NCBI RefSeq assembly: GCF_028736155.1
Contig: NZ_CP117879.1
Location: forward strand, 5,270,001-5,334,000
Direction of reading: 5' to 3'
Origin: Flavobacterium sp. KACC 22763
Lineage (GTDB): Bacteria; Bacteroidota; Bacteroidia; Flavobacteriales; Flavobacteriaceae
Length of the DNA stretch: 64,000 bases
Made by a program: the position numbers and the translations under genes. This document shows positions 1 through 9,106 of this stretch, piece after piece (positions within the stretch are counted from its first letter, which is position 1; each line of letters starts with the position of its first letter). Below the pieces are notes generated by a model. That model searched no databases. It saw nothing but the letters and a program-made list of their open reading frames with translations, and was not told the origin of the DNA.

Positions 1-151
1 TTTTTTTCTAAAGTGCATATAAGACTATCTTCTCAATGCTATTATTTTTTGGCTCATTAAAGAAGAAAAGTTCAGAATTAAACAACGTTTTTAGTTTTTG
101 AATTTTACAAAAGCTATTGTTTTTCAGTATAAAAACTTCAATTAAAAGTTA

Positions 152-159
152 TACTTTTG
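152..159 (+). promoter_or_regulatory. Candidate -7 element, ABC-F gene
   Basis: TACTTTTG fits the Bacteroidota -7 consensus TAnnTTTG and lies about 100 bases before the ABC-F start codon. No clear TTG -33 element stands 19 bases upstream. The rest of the first 256 bases is AT-rich and holds no gene I can support. Confidence 0.45.
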
Positions 160-256
160 CACTTTCAAAATTGTAACAGGATCATTCGCCTTTTGCAGTT
201 TATTTATTTAATGAATAAAAAAGGTTTTCTAGCCTTTACATTTACAGCAATACATT

Positions 257-2176
257 ATGCTTAATATACACAATCTTTCCGTTTCTTTTGGAGGAACCTA
301 TTTATTTGAAGAAGTTACTTTTCGTTTAGGTGCCGGCGACCGCGTAGGTCTTGTTGGTAAAAACGGAGCAGGTAAATCTACAATGCTAAAAATGCTAGCT
401 GGCGATTTTAAACCTGATTCTGGAGTAATTTCTCAAGAGAAAGATATTAAAATGGGATTCTTGCGTCAGGATATTGATTTTGAACAAGGAAGAACTGTTT
501 TGGAAGAAGCATATGAGGCTTTTACAGAAATTAAAGTTGTTGAGAAAAAACTAGAAGAAATCAATCATCAATTGGTGACGAGAACCGATTATGAAAGTGA
601 AGAATATGCTAAGATTATAGAAGATCTTTCTGATTACACACATCGTTTTGATCTTCTTGGAGGATATAACTATGTGGGAGACACAGAGAAAATTCTTCTA
701 GGTTTAGGTTTTAAAAGAGAGGTTTTTAATAACCAAACTGAAACATTTTCTGGAGGATGGAGAATGCGTATAGAATTGGCTAAATTATTATTGCAATCGA
801 ATGATGTATTGCTTCTGGATGAGCCAACCAACCACTTAGATATTGAAAGTATTATTTGGTTAGAGAATTTCCTTCGCAATTATCCTGGAGTTGTAGTAAT
901 CGTGTCGCACGATAAAATGTTCTTGGATAATGTTACGAATAGAACAATCGAAATTTCGTTAGGTAAAGCATACGATTTCAATAAACCATATACTCAGTAT
1001 TTAGAGCTTCGTCATGAGATTCGCGAAAAGCAATTGGCAACTCAAAAGAATCAGCAGAAGAAGATCGAAGAAACAGAAAAATTAATTGAGAAATTCCGTG
1101 CAAAAGCTTCAAAAGCTTCGATGGCGCAATCATTGATTAAAAAATTAGATAAAGTAGAAAGAATTGAAGTTGACGAAGATGATAACTCAGTAATGAATAT
1201 CTCGTTTCCGGTTTCTAAAGAACCAGGAAAAGTAGTTATTGAAGCTGAACATGTAACGAAAGCTTACGGAGACAAGACAATTCTTAAAGATATTAGTTTA
1301 CTGGTTGAAAGAGGGAGTAAAATTGCTTTTGTTGGACAAAACGGACAAGGAAAATCGACTTTCATTAAAGCTTTGGTAAATGAATTTGAATACCAAGGAA
1401 ATATCAAATTAGGACATAATGTACAATTAGGATATTTTGCTCAAAATCAGGCTGAATATCTAGATGGTGAGATTACTTTGCTTCAGACCATGGAAGACGC
1501 CGCAACTGATACAAACCGAATGAAAGTTCGAGATATGTTAGGTTCTTTTCTTTTCCGCGGAGATGATGTTGAGAAAAAAGTAAAAGTACTTTCTGGAGGA
1601 GAACGTAACCGTTTGGCACTTTGTAAATTGTTGTTACAGCCAATTAACGTTTTGCTGATGGATGAGCCGACGAACCACTTGGATATTAAATCTAAAAACG
1701 TTTTAAAGGCCGCACTTCAAAAATTCGGCGGAACTTTATTATTGGTTTCTCACGACAGGGATTTTCTTCAAGGAATGTCGAATATCGTTTACGAATTTAA
1801 AGATCAAAAGATAAAAGAATATTTAGGAGACATCAACTTTTTCTTAGAGAAACGCAATCTTGAAAACATGCGCGAAGTAGAGAAAAAGGATGTTGTGAAA
1901 AAAGAAGCTCCAAAAGAAAAAGAAGTTGCAAAAGTATCTTATGAAGATCAGAAGAAAGGAAAAGCGCTTCAGAACAAATTAAGTAAAATTGAAAGCCAGA
2001 TTCAGCAGCTAGAAAAACAAATCCAGCACGACGATAAAATGTTAGAAACCAATTATGATAAACATATCGAAGACGCTTCATTTTTTACTGCTTACAATAA
2101 AAAGAAACAAGATTTAGAGCAATTGTTAATTGACTGGGAAGTTGTTTCAGAGGAAATTGATAGTTTTAATGCATAG
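257..2176 (+). CDS. ABC-F family ATP-binding protein
   Basis: A soluble twin-ATPase protein of the ABC-F class (Uup/YheS/EttA-like). Such proteins act on the ribosome and are not transporters. Domain 1 has Walker A GKNGAGKS near residues 34-41, signature SGGWR near 165 and Walker B LLLDEPTNHLD near 185. Domain 2 has GQNGQGKS near 359, LSGGERNR near 445 and a second DEPTNHLD. The charged linker between them (about 250-310) fits the P-site tRNA interaction motif. Residues from about 560 to the end form a coiled coil like the Uup C-terminal domain. There are no membrane segments and the length is normal. Whether it is a Uup, YheS or resistance-type member cannot be told from sequence alone. It stands alone and converges on the App1-type gene. 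Confidence 0.93.
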   Translation: MLNIHNLSVSFGGTYLFEEVTFRLGAGDRVGLVGKNGAGKSTMLKMLAGDFKPDSGVISQEKDIKMGFLRQDIDFEQGRTVLEEAYEAFTEIKVVEKKLEEINHQLVTRTDYESEEYAKIIEDLSDYTHRFDLLGGYNYVGDTEKILLGLGFKREVFNNQTETFSGGWRMRIELAKLLLQSNDVLLLDEPTNHLDIESIIWLENFLRNYPGVVVIVSHDKMFLDNVTNRTIEISLGKAYDFNKPYTQYLELRHEIREKQLATQKNQQKKIEETEKLIEKFRAKASKASMAQSLIKKLDKVERIEVDEDDNSVMNISFPVSKEPGKVVIEAEHVTKAYGDKTILKDISLLVERGSKIAFVGQNGQGKSTFIKALVNEFEYQGNIKLGHNVQLGYFAQNQAEYLDGEITLLQTMEDAATDTNRMKVRDMLGSFLFRGDDVEKKVKVLSGGERNRLALCKLLLQPINVLLMDEPTNHLDIKSKNVLKAALQKFGGTLLLVSHDRDFLQGMSNIVYEFKDQKIKEYLGDINFFLEKRNLENMREVEKKDVVKKEAPKEKEVAKVSYEDQKKGKALQNKLSKIESQIQQLEKQIQHDDKMLETNYDKHIEDASFFTAYNKKKQDLEQLLIDWEVVSEEIDSFNA

Positions 2177-2183
2177 TTTTTTT

Positions 2184-2416
2184 GTTTCAAGTTTCAAGTT
2201 TCAAGTTTTATCTTGACGAGTAATTTTTAACGCAAAGCACGCCAAGTTTTTATAGTTTGCATTTACAATGTACAAAGTTCGCAAAGTTATCTACTGATAA
2301 AGCTTTGCGAACTTTGCGTTTTATAAAACCTCAAAAGTTTAAAAAAACTTGGCGTGCTTTGCGGTAAAATATTCATTCTGTTCAAAACTTGAAACCTGAA
2401 ACCTGAAACCTGAAAC
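2184..2416. repeat. Nested palindrome with heptamer-repeat arms
   Basis: This spacer between two convergent genes is three palindromes nested in each other. The outermost arms are tandem heptamers: GTTTCAA three times at 2184-2204, and GAAACCT about 3.7 times at 2391-2416, near complements of each other. The middle arms (2231-2251 and 2343-2363) are a perfect 21-base inverted repeat with core CGCAAAGCACGCC. The inner arms (2274-2286 and 2303-2315) are a perfect 13-base pair, AAAGTTCGCAAAG and its complement. It could end transcription from both sides, but its size and layering exceed an ordinary terminator. Confidence 0.85.
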
Positions 2417-2419
2417 AAA

Positions 2420-3382
2420 CTACTTAATAATTCCAATAGATCGAGAATGCTCAATAGCTTTGCTGCTTTCTTTAAAATAACAGACCGAAACATTTATACT
2501 TTCTAGATTTTTTAGAATCTTTTGAACTTCTTTTTTAGGAGATTTTCCAGTCTGTCTTATATAAACAGCAACCACAGTAACGGGAAATATTTTACAGATT
2601 CTTTCATAAAGCATTGGATCGTGTTGAGAATCGTCGCCCATTAAAACATATTTTAGCGTGGGATAAAATTCTACTACATGTTTAATTTTTTCATATTTAT
2701 GATCATGATTTCCTCTTCCGCTCATAAAGAAATCGGTAATGCCTCGTTTGATGTCTTTTAGCAGAAAAACAGCTTTTGGCAGTTTGTTAATTCGTGTGAA
2801 TTTGGCAATAAATCGGTATAAATTCCATTCGCTGCTAGAGATATAAAAGAAAGCATTTACTTCTTCTAGGTTATCTCTTCCCGCAGAACTTAAAGCTTGA
2901 TAATGAGATACAACATCTTTAAAGACTTTACGGTCATTAACATTTTTGAATAATAAAATATAAATTTTTCGAAAGATATTATTGGTGTGCGAAATCAAAA
3001 AAGTGTCATCGATGTCTGATATGATTCCAAGTTTACCTTTGTGAGGTCTTATAAAACTGCCTTTGCAGGTCGTGGTTTCGTTACGATATTTTATGCTTAC
3101 TTCATAAGACATCCATCCGAAATGAGTCTCTTTTTCTAGCGGAATACAGAAGTTAAAGAAACCGTCATCAAGCGTTTTGGTGTGAATTACTTCGTTGTTG
3201 TAGTGAAGGTAAATATCAAAATTTTTAATAGTTTTTATTCTGAACAGTCGGAGAATAGAAGTGGCATTTTTTAATTTCCTTTTTTCAAAATTGTATTTGT
3301 TTTCCCTTTTTAAAACATGCCCCATTACAATTAGCTCTTGTTCATTTGCATAACCACGATATAATTGTAGAATTGGTTTCAT
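2420..3382 (-). CDS. App1-type phosphatase (DUF2183)
   Basis: Resembles the catalytic domain of yeast App1 phosphatidate phosphatase (DUF2183), a HAD-like family. The signature SDIDDT lies near residues 122-127 and supplies the two catalytic aspartates. A second acidic cluster, GDDSQHD, lies near 248 and matches the distal metal-binding motif. An N-terminal region of about 110 residues precedes the catalytic domain, as usual in bacterial members. No signal peptide or membrane segment is visible, so it is probably cytoplasmic. The gene is divergent from a lipid kinase that starts about 60 bases away. Together they suggest lipid phosphate turnover, which is an inference from family membership. 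The substrate is unknown. Confidence 0.85.
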   Translation of the reverse strand: MKPILQLYRGYANEQELIVMGHVLKRENKYNFEKRKLKNATSILRLFRIKTIKNFDIYLHYNNEVIHTKTLDDGFFNFCIPLEKETHFGWMSYEVSIKYRNETTTCKGSFIRPHKGKLGIISDIDDTFLISHTNNIFRKIYILLFKNVNDRKVFKDVVSHYQALSSAGRDNLEEVNAFFYISSSEWNLYRFIAKFTRINKLPKAVFLLKDIKRGITDFFMSGRGNHDHKYEKIKHVVEFYPTLKYVLMGDDSQHDPMLYERICKIFPVTVVAVYIRQTGKSPKKEVQKILKNLESINVSVCYFKESSKAIEHSRSIGIIK

Positions 3383-3443
3383 TAATTACGTATATTTATG
3401 TAACTGTAATTTACTCAATTTAATTGGTTTTAAAAGTAAAATT

Positions 3444-4313
3444 TTGAAAAAGAATATTCTATTTGTTGTAAATCCTATTTCTGGAGACTTGGATAAATCA
3501 GATTTGATAGATGCTGTCGAAGAGTTTGCAGCAGCCAATCATTTTGATTTGAAAGTGTATGAAACAACTGGAAAAAATGATTTAAGAACAATACAATCTT
3601 TATATAATGAATCTGTTCCAGAACGAATTATTGTTGCTGGAGGCGACGGAACGATAAAAATGGTGGCTGAAGCTGTGGAAGAACAGGATGTGATAATTGG
3701 AATTTTGCCTGCGGGTTCTGCAAACGGGCTTTCGGTAGATTTGAATCTTCCTGCTGAAATAGAGGAGAACCTTAAAATAGCTTTTCTGCACCATTATATC
3801 GAAATGGATATGATTTGCATTAACGGCAAAAAAAGTATTCATCTGAGCGATCTTGGCTTGAACGCAAATCTGGTTAAAAACTATGAGCAAAGTGATGTTC
3901 GTGGATTTTGGGGTTACGCACTGCAGGCTTTTACTACGCTGAAAGAATCTGAAGAACCTTTTGTGGCAACAATTTCGGCGAATAACAAAACCGTAAAGCA
4001 TGTTGCTAGAATGATTGTAATTGCCAATTCTCAAAAATACGGAACGGGAGTCATCATCAACCCAAATGGTGCTATGAATGATGGAAAGTTTGAGCTGGTT
4101 ATTTTAAAAAGTCTTGACCTGCTTCTAATCGGAAAAATAATTACCGGAAATATGCCGATTGATTCAGATGATATTGTAATAATTTCAACGAACAAAGCAG
4201 CGATAAAAACAGATTATCCCGTTAATTTTCAGATTGACGGAGAATATTGCGGAGCACAGACTTCACTGGAAATTGATATTCTGCATAAACAAATGAAAAT
4301 TGCGGTGCCGTGA
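3444..4313 (+). CDS. Diacylglycerol-kinase-family lipid kinase
   Basis: A DgkB/YegS-like soluble lipid kinase that transfers phosphate from ATP to diacylglycerol or a related lipid. The nucleotide-binding motif GGDGT is at residues 66-70, after an N-terminal VVNPISG typical of the family. A later GSANG (near 91-95) and the C-terminal FQIDGE also fit. The only start upstream of the conserved N-terminus is TTG at 3444, so I take that; the length is normal at 289 residues. It is divergent from the App1-type phosphatase and its stop lies 2 bases from the end of the convergent FemAB-like gene. The exact lipid substrate cannot be read from sequence. Confidence 0.9.
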   Translation: MKKNILFVVNPISGDLDKSDLIDAVEEFAAANHFDLKVYETTGKNDLRTIQSLYNESVPERIIVAGGDGTIKMVAEAVEEQDVIIGILPAGSANGLSVDLNLPAEIEENLKIAFLHHYIEMDMICINGKKSIHLSDLGLNANLVKNYEQSDVRGFWGYALQAFTTLKESEEPFVATISANNKTVKHVARMIVIANSQKYGTGVIINPNGAMNDGKFELVILKSLDLLLIGKIITGNMPIDSDDIVIISTNKAAIKTDYPVNFQIDGEYCGAQTSLEIDILHKQMKIAVP

Positions 4314-4315
4314 TT

Positions 4316-5461
4316 TTATTTAAACGGATTTCTCTCCTGCCATTCTGTTTTGGGTTCCAAATAATTGAAAAATCTCGAAATGTTATGATTAATCAAAGCG
4401 TTGCTGTGCGTAATTAAACCGTACATTTTTACAGGTTTTGCACCAACAGAACTTTTGATTTCGAGAGCGGTTCTGGCAAAGACGATTTCACGGAAACCTT
4501 TCTTGATAGAATATGCAATCATGTCGTAGAGCATATTTAAATACAGCATTTTATCGCGCTGAATGCTTTCATCGTAACCCAAAAAGTATGTGTCCATTAC
4601 TTTGCCATTTTTGATTAAAGTATTGAAGCCGATTAGTTTTTCATTCAAGAAATAACCGTAGAGAAGAAAGTTGTCTCCCATTATTTCTTTAAAAAAGCTA
4701 AAGTGGTTGCGAGCTAAGAAAAAAGTGTTGAAAGGCGCATTTTTGGCAACATGAAAATAAAGGTCATAAATAACGTCTTCATATTGTTTGATATCAGAAA
4801 GAGACATCTGTTGTTTTACAATTCCTTCCGATTTTTTTCGTGCGCGTTTGTATTGATCGCGATATTTCTTTGATAAGGCATCGATGTAATCCTGTTCGGT
4901 TTTCCAGCTTTCTTTGATGTTGAAAATCATATTGGGCTGCGTCGAAAAGGTATAATTGTTTTTAAATTCAGCCTGAAGGGGTTCTATTTCTTTTGCGGTA
5001 AAATCTTTTATGCTCGTTATGTGGACTTTTTTTCCGTTTTCTTTTAAATCTTTTTTAAGCTGATTAATTGCTTTATGTAGTGTTTTTATTGCTTTTGATT
5101 CTTTGATGCTTTTGTCAAAAATAAAGGCATTTTGTCCGGTAAGCATATTGTTTCCAACGAATAAAACATGCGAAGCAAAATTCTTTAAAGCAAAATTACG
5201 CACAGAAGTTTTTAAGCATTTGTCACGTTCTCCAAAAGACTCTAGTTTTTCTGCAAATAAGAATTGCGTTAACACAATTCCGATTAGTTTTTCTTCATCA
5301 AAAAATCCGATAAAATGGCAAGTCATATTTACTGGACAAGAGTTTTCCAGCACTTCGAGATATTCGCGTGTCAAAAAAATGTTATTTGCTGCAAGCGAGT
5401 TCCATTCTACAGGCAGTAATGATGCGCTTTTGTAAATCTGGAAAGAATAAGTTGTATTCAA
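4316..5461 (-). CDS. FemAB/GNAT-fold acyltransferase-like protein
   Basis: A 381-residue soluble protein with the layout of the double-GNAT proteins annotated as peptidogalycan biosynthesis (FemAB-like). The stretch DQYKRARKKSEG near 200 and the later GYFLNEKLIGFNTL resemble the GNAT core of such proteins. The acceptor is unknown; relatives transfer amino-acid or acyl groups to cell-envelope or small molecules. The ATG start agrees with the first conserved residues. It follows the DUF1761 gene on the same strand, but a terminator lies between them, so it is probably transcribed separately. Confidence 0.65.
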   Translation of the reverse strand: MNTTYSFQIYKSASLLPVEWNSLAANNIFLTREYLEVLENSCPVNMTCHFIGFFDEEKLIGIVLTQFLFAEKLESFGERDKCLKTSVRNFALKNFASHVLFVGNNMLTGQNAFIFDKSIKESKAIKTLHKAINQLKKDLKENGKKVHITSIKDFTAKEIEPLQAEFKNNYTFSTQPNMIFNIKESWKTEQDYIDALSKKYRDQYKRARKKSEGIVKQQMSLSDIKQYEDVIYDLYFHVAKNAPFNTFFLARNHFSFFKEIMGDNFLLYGYFLNEKLIGFNTLIKNGKVMDTYFLGYDESIQRDKMLYLNMLYDMIAYSIKKGFREIVFARTALEIKSSVGAKPVKMYGLITHSNALINHNISRFFNYLEPKTEWQERNPFK

Positions 5462-5531
5462 AAGAGTGAGCTAATTTCTTCAAAATTAGATAATATTTAT
5501 AATAACTAAACTGCTTTAAGTTATTATTAAG

Positions 5532-5568
5532 AAAACCCGTTTGAGATTATTCTTCAAACGGGTTTTTT
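5532..5568 (-). terminator. Intrinsic terminator after DUF1761 gene
   Basis: A perfect 13-base inverted repeat (arms 5532-5544 and 5554-5566, core AAAACCCGTTTGA) with a 9-base loop and T-rich flanks on both sides. It lies between two minus-strand genes, directly downstream of the DUF1761 gene. Confidence 0.85.
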
Positions 5569-5578
5569 ATAAATGATA

Positions 5579-6067
5579 TTAAGCAAATCCACAAATGATT
5601 CCACCCATAAGAGTTAAGGTAAGAATCCAATAACCACTGTGAATAAAAATATATTTCCAAGATTTTCTTTCAAACAAACCATTGATTCCAATTAATGGAA
5701 AAGCAAAAAATAACCCTGACATGAAACCATGAAGCGCACCATGTTTAAAAGTTCTATAGGCCATTCCGTAATCTGCCATAAAAGCTGCAAATGAAGGTTT
5801 TGCGCTGTCCATCAATGGTGGTCCGCCAACCATTCCGATTGCGCCAGACTGATGAATGGTTAGAGACATTAAAGTCATGGTAATCATTAAAGAAAAAACG
5901 TACGTTAATCCAAAAATTTTAAGCATATTTCCTTTTCTTAGCTCTTCTTGAGTAAGATTATTTTCTTTCATCCAGATAGTTCCGAATACTTTTGGGCTGT
6001 ACCAGATAAAACCGGTTACCAGTGTGACAATGGCTGCAATGAATAATGCAACGAAGTTAATTTGCAT
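5579..6067 (-). CDS. DUF1761 family membrane protein
   Basis: A 162-residue integral membrane protein with about four hydrophobic segments (near 4-24, 48-68, 106-126 and 138-160). It begins with a hydrophobic helix followed by GFIWYSPKVFGTIWM, which is typical of DUF1761. The function of the family is unknown. The ATG start is unambiguous. It is a single gene, closed by the terminator at 5532-5568, with no partner that hints at its role. Confidence 0.8.
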   Translation of the reverse strand: MQINFVALFIAAIVTLVTGFIWYSPKVFGTIWMKENNLTQEELRKGNMLKIFGLTYVFSLMITMTLMSLTIHQSGAIGMVGGPPLMDSAKPSFAAFMADYGMAYRTFKHGALHGFMSGLFFAFPLIGINGLFERKSWKYIFIHSGYWILTLTLMGGIICGFA

Positions 6068-6246
6068 AATGTGAGGTTTTTAGAATTAGTTGATCAAATG
6101 TAATCAAAAAAAATGCAGGTTTTTAAAAATAGTAAAAAGTAATGGGAATCTTACGAGTTAAATTTTTATCAACAGTTTAACGATATTTAGTGTATTATAG
6201 CTATGAATTGTATAATTTTACGCTAATAACAAATCCCAAATCTGTT

Positions 6247-7089
6247 ATGAAAACTTTAATTACCTTTTCTTTAATATTTGCTTTTTCACTAAGTGTTTTA
6301 GCGGATACCGTTTCGGATAAAGAAAAAGAAGCGCTTATAAAGCTGTATCATGCAACAAATGGTTTGCAATGGAAAAACAAATGGGACTTAAGTCTATCTG
6401 TTTCTACCTGGTATGGTGTTAAAGCCGAAAACGGAAAAGTCGTTGCGCTGAATCTGGCAGATAATAATCTGCAGGGAGAATTGCCAGAAGCTTTTTACGA
6501 TCTTATAAATTTAGAATCGCTAAATCTGGAGAAGAATAAAATTGAAGGAAGTTTGTCTTCGTTAATCTTTAATTTGAAGGAATTGGAATTGCTTAATGTT
6601 GCTGATAATAAATTATCAGGCACAATTCCGTCCTCTATTTGTCAATTGACAAAATTGAAAGATTTAGAGCTTTTTATGAATAAGATTTCTGGAGAGCTTC
6701 CGTCAGAAATTGGAAAGCTGAATCAGTTGGAAATTTTAGCTGTTTTTAATAACGAAATTAACGGAAAACTGCCTCTTTCAATTTATAGAATTTCAGGACT
6801 AAAAGTATTGCTGCTAAATAATAATAAGCTGTCAGGAAATTTGACAAATGAAATTATTAATTGGAATGTATTGCAAAATTTTAGTTTATTTGACAATGAA
6901 TTTTCAGGCGCAATTCCGCAAGAAATTGAAAAGTTGAGCAAGTTGCAAGAATTGAATCTTTCGTATAATAAATTTACAGGCGAAGTTTCAAAAAAGACAG
7001 CATTATTAGATGCTTTAAATATGACCATGATGGACGAAAACGGAAATCCGTTTTTATTAGAAATAAACCAAGAAAATAAATTACAATAA
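6247..7089 (+). CDS. Exported leucine-rich-repeat protein
   Basis: The reading frame is open from 6190 (GTG), but ATG at 6247 opens directly into a signal peptide (MKTLITFSLIFAFSLSVLA), so I take that start; the mature protein then begins near residue 20. The body holds at least seven leucine-rich repeats of about 24 residues with the plant-type pattern LxxLxLxxNxLxGxIP. They are preceded by a capping region with WKNKWDL. No sorting domain or membrane anchor follows the repeats, and the protein ends soon after the last one. A binding or adhesive role outside the cytoplasm is likely; the ligand is unknown. Confidence 0.85.
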   Translation: MKTLITFSLIFAFSLSVLADTVSDKEKEALIKLYHATNGLQWKNKWDLSLSVSTWYGVKAENGKVVALNLADNNLQGELPEAFYDLINLESLNLEKNKIEGSLSSLIFNLKELELLNVADNKLSGTIPSSICQLTKLKDLELFMNKISGELPSEIGKLNQLEILAVFNNEINGKLPLSIYRISGLKVLLLNNNKLSGNLTNEIINWNVLQNFSLFDNEFSGAIPQEIEKLSKLQELNLSYNKFTGEVSKKTALLDALNMTMMDENGNPFLLEINQENKLQ

Positions 7090-7168
7090 TTACCCAAAAT
7101 TAATCGATGCTTATGAATGAATTTTACACTCGTTAAACAAGTTGATTAAATATATTTAGTTAATTGCC

Positions 7169-7193
7169 AAAACCGTAACTATGTTACGGTTTT
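7169..7193 (+). terminator. Intrinsic terminator after LRR gene
   Basis: A perfect 11-base inverted repeat, AAAACCGTAAC and its complement, with a TAT loop and a short run of T. It lies about 80 bases past the LRR stop codon. Confidence 0.8.
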
Positions 7194-7252
7194 ATGGTTT
7201 CTAGAGGTTTCGTCTTTTAAAAATATAACATTTAATTTAGAATTGAATTTTT

Positions 7253-7260
7253 TATGTTTG
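7253..7260 (+). promoter_or_regulatory. Candidate -7 element, small conserved gene
   Basis: TATGTTTG matches TAnnTTTG and lies about 90 bases before the ATG at 7350. The -33 position reads TTT, not TTG. Confidence 0.4.
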
Positions 7261-7349
7261 TCTAAATTTTTATAACTTTAATAAAAGTATCCGGAGAACC
7301 AAAAACCGATTAATCAGCGGTATTACTAATTACTTAATAAGAAGAAATC

Positions 7350-7655
7350 ATGACACTACAATATCAAGGTGAACAGTACGGAAAACCAACAACTTTTACA
7401 ATTAGAATTATTGGAAACAATTTGTCGAAAAGCAGTTCAAACTACCAGATTGATCTTTTGGTGGGCGACAAAAAACTACCGACTTTTACAAGCGAGATTC
7501 ATCAAAGTCTTTCTAATTGCCTGAGAGAAATTTACTTGTTTAGAAAACATAACGGAATTACATTCAATGAATCATCAGAGAAAATTGTTTCGCTTTATGT
7601 TCCTTATGATAAAGTTTTGTACAACTACAATAAATATGCTTTGTTTAGAGCATAA
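7350..7655 (+). CDS. Small conserved hypothetical protein
   Basis: A 101-residue protein with no signal peptide, membrane segment or motif I recognise. It is rich in polar and aromatic residues and predicted to be mixed alpha/beta (MTLQYQGEQYGKPTTFTIRI at the start). It has its own upstream promoter-like site and a downstream terminator, so it is probably a single-gene transcript. Its codon use resembles neighbouring core genes, which supports a real gene. I cannot assign a function. Confidence 0.7.
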   Translation: MTLQYQGEQYGKPTTFTIRIIGNNLSKSSSNYQIDLLVGDKKLPTFTSEIHQSLSNCLREIYLFRKHNGITFNESSEKIVSLYVPYDKVLYNYNKYALFRA

Positions 7656-7674
7656 ATTTTTCTCAAAAGAGGAT

Positions 7675-7708
7675 AAAAAAAGACCATTTAAAAAAATGGT
7701 CTTTTTTT
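7675..7708. terminator. Bidirectional terminator
   Basis: The inverted repeat AAAGACCATTT and its complement has an A-run before and a T-run after, so it can act in both directions. It sits between the convergent small gene (7350-7655) and the beta-propeller gene. Confidence 0.85.
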
Positions 7709-7729
7709 TATTTCTAAAAACGAGAGCTA

Positions 7730-8929
7730 TTATCGAATAATCTTCAAATAAGCGCTATAAGGATCATCTTTAATTGAGGTGCGCATATAATATACATTTT
7801 CGTCTTTTTCCTTTAAATCAAACTGTATTAAACCGGCGTCACAATAATAGTAAAGCAAGTTGTCGTCAGCAGGAAATTCAATATTTGAAATAGGTAATGT
7901 AGTTAGTTTTTCTTCAAAAGCTATTTCTCCGTTTGATAAGTCCAATTCAAAGAGTTTCTTTTTGCGAGTATATCCCCAAAGATTATCAACTTCTTTTACT
8001 ATATATTCTACATTATCTCCTGTAAAATCAGTTTTCCAAAGCTGAGTTCCTGTTTTAGAATCAACAGCATAAATAGATGAAGCCTCTGGACCTTGTGCTG
8101 CAAAATATAGTTTTTTGTCATGACATACTATACGTTCCTTCACATTGTTTTGATTTTCTTCTATTTTAAATTGCCATAAAACATCTAGGCTATTTGGTTT
8201 TAAAGCGTAAAGCCAATTTTTATCGCCTGCAATAAAAACACTTTCGCCATCGGTAACAGGTTTTCCAGTCATGGTTTCGTCAAAGCTTTTTTGGTAAAGC
8301 AATTTTCCTGTATTAGCTTCAAAACAATACACATTTGTTCCGCTCTGGGTAAATATCTTATTATCGAAATAAAGTGGCTCAATATCATTGTTTGGGGTGT
8401 CGAACTTGTAGTTCCAAGCCAAGCTTCCATCTTTTAGATCCAAAGCATATAAATTACTGCTCTGATTTTGATTTTGAGCAGTTATAAAAAGCTTTCCGTT
8501 TGCTATAACAGGAGTCTGGTCTTTTAGAACAATCTGGTCTGTAATATTTCCTATTCTAGATTTCCAGAAAATAGTTCCCGTACCATTATCTACTGCATAA
8601 ATTTCTCCGTTAATAAAGGGAATATATACAACTCCGTCATGAATAGTAATTTTATTGGCGCACATTTCAGAATGAGCATCTGAAGCTTTTATCGTCCAAA
8701 CAATACTTTCGACTTCTAGATCCCATGAAAAAAGCGAACCATCGTAATCATAAATTAAAATTGAGGTGTCGTCTAGAGAGATCTTTTTAAGCGGTTTTAG
8801 AGATTTATTAGTAACAGCTTCTTCTGCAGGTAAATTGCTGTTCGTGTAATTAGTTTTGCTGGCGGGCGCTTGTCCAGACATATTTGCAAAGGCGAATACA
8901 AATAAAAGGGCTATTAATTTGTGTTTCAT
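7730..8929 (-). CDS. PQQ-like beta-propeller repeat protein
   Basis: A secreted 399-residue protein. The frame is open further upstream, but the ATG at 8929 begins a good signal peptide (MKHKLIALLFVFAFANMSG) and the longer form would run into the tRNA-Glu gene, so I take 8929. Repeats of the form LYALDLKDGSLAWNYKF, VYCFEANTGKLLYQKSF and IYAVDSKTGTQLWKTDF are PQQ-type beta-propeller blades, of which at least six are visible. The family covers quinoprotein dehydrogenases and BamB-like scaffolds. No cofactor-binding residues of a true dehydrogenase are evident, so a structural or binding role is more likely. Confidence 0.85.
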   Translation of the reverse strand: MKHKLIALLFVFAFANMSGQAPASKTNYTNSNLPAEEAVTNKSLKPLKKISLDDTSILIYDYDGSLFSWDLEVESIVWTIKASDAHSEMCANKITIHDGVVYIPFINGEIYAVDNGTGTIFWKSRIGNITDQIVLKDQTPVIANGKLFITAQNQNQSSNLYALDLKDGSLAWNYKFDTPNNDIEPLYFDNKIFTQSGTNVYCFEANTGKLLYQKSFDETMTGKPVTDGESVFIAGDKNWLYALKPNSLDVLWQFKIEENQNNVKERIVCHDKKLYFAAQGPEASSIYAVDSKTGTQLWKTDFTGDNVEYIVKEVDNLWGYTRKKKLFELDLSNGEIAFEEKLTTLPISNIEFPADDNLLYYYCDAGLIQFDLKEKDENVYYMRTSIKDDPYSAYLKIIR

Positions 8930-8991
8930 TTTAAGATTTGGGTTGATTTTTTGATTGTCTTTTCTAAAACATTTAACGGAGTAAATATAAA

Positions 8992-9024
8992 CAAAAAAAG
9001 CTCCAGATTTCTCTGAAGCTTTTG
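8992..9024 (-). terminator. Terminator of tRNA-Glu, family A
   Basis: The stem is AAAAGCTTCAGA against TCTGGAGCTTTT, read on the minus strand, with a GAAA tetraloop and an oligo-T tail. It lies directly past the 3' end of tRNA-Glu. The same hairpin occurs at five more places in the window (about 13687, 32909, 34280, 36140 and a decayed copy near 42634). Confidence 0.8.
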
Positions 9025-9034
9025 TCTTAGTAAG

Positions 9035-9106
9035 TAGTCCGTGGGGGAATCGAACCCCCCTTACCAGGATGAAAACCTGGCGTCCTAACCGATAGACGAA
9101 CGGACC
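9035..9106 (-). tRNA. tRNA-Glu (anticodon TTC)
   Basis: A 72-base cloverleaf. The acceptor arms are GGTCCGT and ACGGACT with discriminator A. The anticodon stem CCAGG/CCTGG encloses the loop TTTTCAT, so the anticodon is TTC. The T arm GGGGG-TTCGATT-CCCCC is complete. CCA is not encoded. Upstream on the minus strand there is a TTG, then 19 bases, then CATTTTTG (near 9126-9155), a near-consensus promoter. Confidence 0.95.

Noticed and set aside
2287..2493. Minus-strand frame over the palindrome
   Set aside because: Overlaps the App1 gene in another frame and runs over repeat DNA.
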